A stretch of DNA of 58,273 bases from Lachnospiraceae bacterium (GTDB taxonomy: Bacteria; Bacillota; Clostridia; Lachnospirales; Lachnospiraceae). Shown here one piece after another: positions 53,364 to 58,273 of this stretch. The notes below the pieces were generated by a model, which saw nothing but the letters and a program-made list of their open reading frames with translations, was not told where the DNA came from and searched no databases. The stretch covers positions 1 through 58,273 of the forward strand of contig JAEELB010000035.1 of NCBI GenBank assembly GCA_016288705.1. Direction: 5' to 3'. The position numbers were made by a program, and so were the translations under genes. Position 1 is the first letter of the stretch. Each line of letters begins with the position of its first letter.

Positions 53364-56045
53364 TTGTCGGATTACGGTAAAGCCGGCGTAATACAGAGAA
53401 GGCGCCAGCTCAATTCCATACAGAACAAGATAGGGCACAAGGTGTCCTTCCTCGCCTTCAAGGCAGTGATCATAGCGGTGGCGGCGGTGACCATTATGGG
53501 GGCTGCCTGTGCCGTTGGCGTGTTCAAGGGAGTTCTGGCGTCCGCTCCCGACATAGGGAACATAGACGTGACGCCTTCCGGATACTCTACATTTGTCTAT
53601 GACGTCCAGGGCAATCAGACCGCGAAGCTTGTGTCTACTGACTCAAACAGGATCCCGGTGGCAATGGCTCAGGTGCCGGAAAACCTCCAGCACGCATTTG
53701 TGGCCATCGAGGATGAACGTTTCTACCAGCATAACGGGATAGACATAAAGGGAATAATCAGGGCCGGTGTGAACGGCGTCACCAGCGGGAATTTCGACCA
53801 GGGCGCCAGTACCATAACCCAGCAGCTGATAAAGAACAACGTGTTCACCCAATGGGCCAGCGGTGAGACCTTTACCGAAAAAGTAAAGAGAAAGATCCAG
53901 GAGCAGTACCTTGCCGTGGAGCTTGAAAAGAACATGAGCAAGGAAGACATACTGATCAATTACATGAATTCCATAAATCTCGGACAGAATACCCTGGGAG
54001 TCCAGGCCGCGGCCCTGCGCTATTTCAGTAAGGACGTCTCCACCCTGAACCTGTCGGAGTGTGCCGTCATAGCCGCCATCACCCAGAATCCTTCAAGGTA
54101 CAATCCCATTTCCCGTCCCGAAAAGAATGCGGAACGAAGGGAAAAGGTCCTGGACAAGATGCTGGAACTGGGCTTCATCACCCAGGAGGAGCACGATCAG
54201 GCCATGGAGGACGATGTATACTCCAGGATCCAGGAGGTGGACACAAAGACCACCGACGATACCATCAACTCGTACTTTGTCGACGCCCTGACCGATGATG
54301 TGCTGGCGGATCTGACCGCCATGGGTTATACCGAGACCCAGGCCTACACCCTTCTGTACAGCGGCGGACTCAAGATCTATTCGACCCAGGATTCGGATAT
54401 ACAGAGGATCTGCGACAGCGTATGCATGGACGAGAGCAATTTCCCCGCGGACACGAAGTGGTATCTGAATTACAGGCTCACCATACAGAGAGCCAACGGG
54501 GATATCGAGAACGTGTCCACCGAGATGTTCAGGCAGTACTACAAGGAGGTGAAGGGCAGTTCCTACAATCTGATATATAACTCTCAGGATTCCGCCTATG
54601 AGGACATAGAGGCGTACAAGGAGAATGTAATGAGATCGGGAGACACGGTGCAGGCGGAGACGGTTTCCCTCACCCCTCAGCCTCAGATCTCATTTACCAT
54701 CGAGAACCAGTCCACCGGCGAGGTGCTGGCCATGATCGGCGGAAGGGGCGCAAAGAACGCCAGCAGGACTCTGAACAGGGCCACCGATACAAAGAGACAG
54801 CCCGGCTCTACCTTTAAGATCGTGTCCACCTACGCCCCCGCTCTGGACGCCGCCGGCCTCACTCTGGCCACGGTCCAGATAGACCAGCCCTTCTCCTACA
54901 ACAACGGCAGACCCGTGAAGAACGCCGACGGGAAGTTCAGGGGCATTACCTCTCTGCGCGAGGGCATCAGGGATTCCGTAAATATAGTGGCGGTAAAGAC
55001 CCTGACCCAGATCACGCCCCAGCTGGGGTTCGAATACCTGAAGAATTTCGGCTTCACCACCCTGGTTGAGAGCAGGAAGGGAAGCGACGGCCTCGTATAT
55101 TCCGATATCCAGCAGGCGCTGGCTCTGGGGGGACTCACGGACGGCGTCACAAATGAAGAACTTAACGCGGCCTACGCCTGCATAGCCAACGGCGGCGTCT
55201 ACAACAAGCCCAGACTCTACACGAAGATCGTGGACCACGACGGAAATGTGATCGTGGACAATACCCAGCCCGAGACCCGCAGAGTGCTGAAGGAGACCAC
55301 GGCCTGGCTCCTCACCAGCGCGATGCAGGACGTGGTGAACGGAGGAACCGGCACCAGATGCAATTTCGGCACCACCGCCATCGCCGGAAAGACCGGCACA
55401 ACCTCGTCCTACAACGATTCCTGGTTTGCCGGATATACCACATATTACACGGGGACGTCCTGGGCGGGCTACGACAACAACGTGAACCTCACGTCCACGG
55501 ATGAAAAGAATCTGGCCAAGAACATATGGAGGAAGTGCATGGAACAGATACATGCGGGTCTTCCCTCCACCCGTTTTCCGGCGCCTCCCGCAGGCATAGT
55601 CGCCGCGAACGTGTGTCATTCCTCGGGCAAGATCCCCGTGGCGGGACTCTGCGACGGCGACGTCAGGACGGAATACTTTGCGGAGGGGACCGTTCCCCAG
55701 ACCACCTGCGATGTACATTATCAGGGATATCTGTGCGCCGTGGATCACTGCACGGCAACGGAAGTATGCCCCTTTAAATACTGGGGCGTGCTGACGAAGC
55801 TTCCCCAGGAGGATCCTTCCGTGCTTTCCGGTTCATCCACCACCGTTGTGGCCACTGATGAGAACGGAAATCCCGTGTTTGTCACCGCCGGATCACAGAC
55901 CTGTCACCACAATGCGGCGTTCTTTGCCACCCCGGGATACGAGAACATCATAACCCAGGAGCAGGCGGCTCTCGCCGCTTCCGGTTCCCAGATAACGGCG
56001 GATTACAACAACGCTCAGCAGGCTGAGGAGGAGCCCATAGGATGA
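53364..56045 (+). CDS. class A penicillin-binding protein (PBP1A-like)
   Basis: 893 residues from a TTG start, with GGGAGG well spaced. Membrane segment about 33-56. Glycosyltransferase domain with 'EDERFYQHNGID' (catalytic Glu116), 'QGASTITQQLIKN' and 'NYMNSINLGQN'. Transpeptidase domain with Ser482 in 'QPGSTFK', 'SVN' near 546 and 'KTGTT' near 690. The C-terminal tail (about 755-840) is rich in Cys (seven or more), possibly disulfide-bonded. It polymerises and cross-links peptidoglycan. Follows the GH3 gene by 23 nt; overlaps metF by 4 nt. Confidence 0.93.
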   Translation: MSDYGKAGVIQRRRQLNSIQNKIGHKVSFLAFKAVIIAVAAVTIMGAACAVGVFKGVLASAPDIGNIDVTPSGYSTFVYDVQGNQTAKLVSTDSNRIPVAMAQVPENLQHAFVAIEDERFYQHNGIDIKGIIRAGVNGVTSGNFDQGASTITQQLIKNNVFTQWASGETFTEKVKRKIQEQYLAVELEKNMSKEDILINYMNSINLGQNTLGVQAAALRYFSKDVSTLNLSECAVIAAITQNPSRYNPISRPEKNAERREKVLDKMLELGFITQEEHDQAMEDDVYSRIQEVDTKTTDDTINSYFVDALTDDVLADLTAMGYTETQAYTLLYSGGLKIYSTQDSDIQRICDSVCMDESNFPADTKWYLNYRLTIQRANGDIENVSTEMFRQYYKEVKGSSYNLIYNSQDSAYEDIEAYKENVMRSGDTVQAETVSLTPQPQISFTIENQSTGEVLAMIGGRGAKNASRTLNRATDTKRQPGSTFKIVSTYAPALDAAGLTLATVQIDQPFSYNNGRPVKNADGKFRGITSLREGIRDSVNIVAVKTLTQITPQLGFEYLKNFGFTTLVESRKGSDGLVYSDIQQALALGGLTDGVTNEELNAAYACIANGGVYNKPRLYTKIVDHDGNVIVDNTQPETRRVLKETTAWLLTSAMQDVVNGGTGTRCNFGTTAIAGKTGTTSSYNDSWFAGYTTYYTGTSWAGYDNNVNLTSTDEKNLAKNIWRKCMEQIHAGLPSTRFPAPPAGIVAANVCHSSGKIPVAGLCDGDVRTEYFAEGTVPQTTCDVHYQGYLCAVDHCTATEVCPFKYWGVLTKLPQEDPSVLSGSSTTVVATDENGNPVFVTAGSQTCHHNAAFFATPGYENIITQEQAALAASGSQITADYNNAQQAEEEPIG

Positions 56046-56905
56046 GGATTGATGAATTGTACAAGACCAGAAAACCCGGCATCTCTTTTGAGATATTCCC
56101 GCCCAAGAGGGATTCCTACCTCAAGGATATCGAGCCCGTGGTGGAGATCCTGGCGGACCTGAAGCCGGATTATATCAGCATCACCTTCGGGGCAGGCGGT
56201 TCCGTGGCCGACAACAGGACCATGGACATAGCCCGGCTGATAAAGGACAAGTATCACGTGGAGCCCATGGTGCATATGACCTGCCTGAATTACAGCCGGG
56301 ACGAGATCGACGTGGTGGCCCGGGAGATGGAGGAGTACGGGATCGAGAACGTTCTGGCCCTCAGGGGCGACAGGAGGGAAGGCTTTCCCGAAAAAAAGGA
56401 TTTCCGGTATGCGAACGAACTGACGGAATATCTTGTCTCGAAGGGACACGATTTCTGCATCGCCGGGGGCTGCTATCCCGAGGGGCATCTGGAATGCCCG
56501 GATAAAAAGACCGACATAGTCAATCTGAAAAAGAAGGTGGACGCCGGAGATACACTTCTGATATCCCAGCTTTTCTTTGACAACGGTTTCTTCTACGACT
56601 TCGTATCCCGCGCAAGGGAGACGGGGATAGGAGTGACCATCACCCCCGGCATAATGCCCGTGATCAATAGAGCCATGATAGAGCGCATGACCCCCACCTG
56701 CGGCGCAAGCCTTCCGCCCAGGTTCAGAAAGATCATGGAGCGGTACGGGGATAATAAGGACGCCCTTTTCGACGCAGGCATGTCGTATCTGGTGAGTCAG
56801 GCCGTGGACCTCATGGCCAGCGGGTCGGAAGGCATACATCTGTACAGCATGAACAGGGCTGATGTGGCGAGGAGGCTGGTGGACAGCCTGAAGAACCTTG
56901 TCTGA
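56042..56905 (+). CDS. metF: methylenetetrahydrofolate reductase
   Basis: 287 residues. Flavoprotein reducing methylene-THF to methyl-THF. 'ISFEIFPPKRDSYL', 'SITFGAGGS', 'MVHMTCLNYSRDEID', 'LALRGDRREG' and 'TPGIMPV' match MetF. ATGA overlap with the PBP gene, so it shares the cell-wall transcript, an unusual pairing. Followed at once by metH. Confidence 0.95.
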   Translation: MRIDELYKTRKPGISFEIFPPKRDSYLKDIEPVVEILADLKPDYISITFGAGGSVADNRTMDIARLIKDKYHVEPMVHMTCLNYSRDEIDVVAREMEEYGIENVLALRGDRREGFPEKKDFRYANELTEYLVSKGHDFCIAGGCYPEGHLECPDKKTDIVNLKKKVDAGDTLLISQLFFDNGFFYDFVSRARETGIGVTITPGIMPVINRAMIERMTPTCGASLPPRFRKIMERYGDNKDALFDAGMSYLVSQAVDLMASGSEGIHLYSMNRADVARRLVDSLKNLV

Positions 56906-58273
56906 CATTCTCGAAAGGATAAGGGACGGCTTTGTCTTCTGGGACGGAGCCATGGGTACGGAGCTTCAGAAGGCGGGGCTTAAGCCCGGGGAGCTTCCGG
57001 AACGAATGAACGTGTCTTCTCCCGAAAAGGTGACTTCGATCCATAAAAGGTACCTTGAAGCGGGAGCGCAGATAATAAACACCAACACTTTCGGGGCAAA
57101 CGGCCTGAAATACGGTGACGAAGAACTGACGCATGTGGTCTCCGCAGCCGTGGACAACGCTTTGGCCGCCGTTTCGGCCGTAGATTACGGAGAAAAGAAA
57201 TATGTGGCTCTGGACATCGGTCCTACCGGAATGCTGCTCGAGCCTCTGGGGACCCTTTCCTTTGAAAAGGCGGTGGAAGCCTTTTCGAAGACCGTCAGGG
57301 CGGGAGGAGACAGGACCGACCTGATCCTCATCGAGACCATGAACGACTGTCTTGAGACAAAGGCTGCGGTTCTCGCAGCCAGGGAAAACTCGGATCTTCC
57401 CGTATTTGTGACCTGCACCTTTGACGAAAAAAAGAAAATGATGACGGGGGCCGACCCCTCCGCCATGACCGCGATGCTGGAGGGGCTCGGGGTGTCCGCT
57501 GTGGGGACCAACTGTTCTCTGGGTCCCGAGCAGATGCTGCCGGTGGTGAGGGAGTATTACGAAAGATCGTCTCTGCCGGTCATCGTTATCCCCAATGCGG
57601 GACTTCCCAGGATGGAAAACGGTAATTCCGTCTATGACGTGGATCCCGAAGCCTTTGCTTCCGCCATGGTGGAGATCGCACGTTCAGGCGGCCGGGTCCT
57701 TGGGGGATGCTGCGGGACCACCCCGGATCACATAAAAGCCATGAGAGAGGCGGTCACCGGCGCGGTATCCGCGCCCCTTCCCATAACGGAAAAGGATATC
57801 ACCGCGGTATCTTCCTACACACATGCGGTGACCTTCGGGGACTATCCGGTGCTCATAGGAGAGAGGATCAATCCCACGGGAAAGAAACGCTTTAAACAGG
57901 CTCTCAGGGAGAATGACCTTGAGTACGTTGTGTCTCAGGGAACGGAAGAACAGGAAGCGGGAGCTCATGTCCTTGATGTGAATGTGGGACTTCCGGAGAT
58001 AGACGAACCCAAGCTCATGACTGAAACGGTCAAGGCGCTTCAGGCCGTGTGCGATCTGCCACTTCAGATCGACACCACGGATCCCGAAGCCATGGAACAG
58101 GCGCTCAGGATCTACAACGGCAAGCCCATGATCAACTCCGTTAACGGAAAGAAGGAAGTGATGGATTCGGTTTTCCCCCTGGCCGCCAAATACGGGGGCC
58201 TGCTGGTGGGACTTACCATAGATGAGGACGGAATACCGGATACGGCCGAGGGCCGGGTCAGGATCGCGGAAAA
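56898..58273 (+). CDS. metH: methionine synthase, N-terminal part (partial)
   Basis: Open from a TTG at 56898 to the right edge (about 458 codons visible, no stop). The frame overlaps the metF end by 8 nt; TTG is the only start between an upstream stop and the conserved 'VFWDGAMGTELQKAG'. Homocysteine-binding domain with zinc cysteines in 'TNCSLGP' and 'GGCCGTTPDHI'. From about 310 comes the folate-binding domain ('LIGERINPTGKKRF', 'LDVNVGLPEID', 'QIDTTDPEAM'). Cobalamin domains, if present, lie beyond the window. Transfers the methyl from methyl-THF to homocysteine. Confidence 0.93.
   Translation, partial: MSDILERIRDGFVFWDGAMGTELQKAGLKPGELPERMNVSSPEKVTSIHKRYLEAGAQIINTNTFGANGLKYGDEELTHVVSAAVDNALAAVSAVDYGEKKYVALDIGPTGMLLEPLGTLSFEKAVEAFSKTVRAGGDRTDLILIETMNDCLETKAAVLAARENSDLPVFVTCTFDEKKKMMTGADPSAMTAMLEGLGVSAVGTNCSLGPEQMLPVVREYYERSSLPVIVIPNAGLPRMENGNSVYDVDPEAFASAMVEIARSGGRVLGGCCGTTPDHIKAMREAVTGAVSAPLPITEKDITAVSSYTHAVTFGDYPVLIGERINPTGKKRFKQALRENDLEYVVSQGTEEQEAGAHVLDVNVGLPEIDEPKLMTETVKALQAVCDLPLQIDTTDPEAMEQALRIYNGKPMINSVNGKKEVMDSVFPLAAKYGGLLVGLTIDEDGIPDTAEGRVRIAE

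Noticed and set aside
54690-55748. 352-residue open frame antisense to the PBP gene
   Set aside because: It overlaps the PBP transpeptidase domain and has Gly/Val/His-rich shadow composition.

Overview
The window looks like a chromosome segment of an anaerobic Gram-positive Clostridia, most likely a Lachnospiraceae relative. The basis is its gene families: DUF4317, DUF6273, paired DUF1294/DegV, BMP-type nucleoside ABC uptake, HD-GYP, giant MBG/InlB-repeat surface proteins and YfhO-family membrane proteins. Strong AGGAGG-type ribosome sites, frequent 4-bp ATGA/GTGA gene overlaps and TTG/GTG starts agree. G+C is moderate (roughly mid-50s by eye), with an AT-richer patch near 24.0-24.5 kb. No genus can be named from the sequence alone.

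Layout. 0-2 kb: end of an operon with a zinc-ribbon/TPR membrane protein. 2-8.4 kb: arginine biosynthesis as two divergent units, argG-DUF1294-DegV leftward and argC-GNAT-argB-argD rightward, the latter coupled to an orphan solute-binding protein. 9.8-13.7 kb: a ComEA-like lipoprotein, an OmpR/histidine kinase pair and a GerMN lipoprotein. 13.7-17.5 kb: holA leftward, then an HD-GYP protein with a CBM2-like ectodomain and a DUF4317 protein. 17.5-23.7 kb: a leftward purine/nucleoside uptake and salvage block (two permeases, double ATPase, BMP lipoprotein, xpt). 24-36 kb: an accessory stretch with a small orphan gene, a DUF3592 protein, a two-HTH regulator, a 2016-residue secreted repeat protein, a 5'-truncated nuclease-like gene, a barnase-like lipoprotein and a Pro/Ala-rich protein carrying four copies of a FliM-like short motif. 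36-47 kb: an envelope polymer cluster with three YfhO-family proteins and an MBOAT/SGNH O-acetylation pair. 47-56 kb: CapA-like protein, secreted papain-family protease with Ig-like domains, a membrane-anchored GH3 protein that looks catalytically dead, and a class A PBP. 56 kb to the end: metF and the start of metH.

Working together: the arg genes make ornithine and arginine from glutamate. The BMP transporter and Xpt feed purine salvage. The YfhO/MBOAT/SGNH genes probably glycosylate and acetylate a wall polymer, next to PBP and GH3 genes acting on peptidoglycan. MetF supplies methyl-THF to MetH.

Most notable observations: several envelope genes whose consensus-like promoters end 5-9 nt before the ATG with no Shine-Dalgarno (candidate leaderless mRNAs); the GH3 protein lacking the NagZ catalytic residues; the cellulose-binding-like ectodomain on the HD-GYP protein; the multivalent FliM-like motif protein; the barnase-like lipoprotein without a visible barstar; and an InlB repeat split by an inserted domain. 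I found no CRISPR array, rRNA, tRNA, transposase or phage gene.
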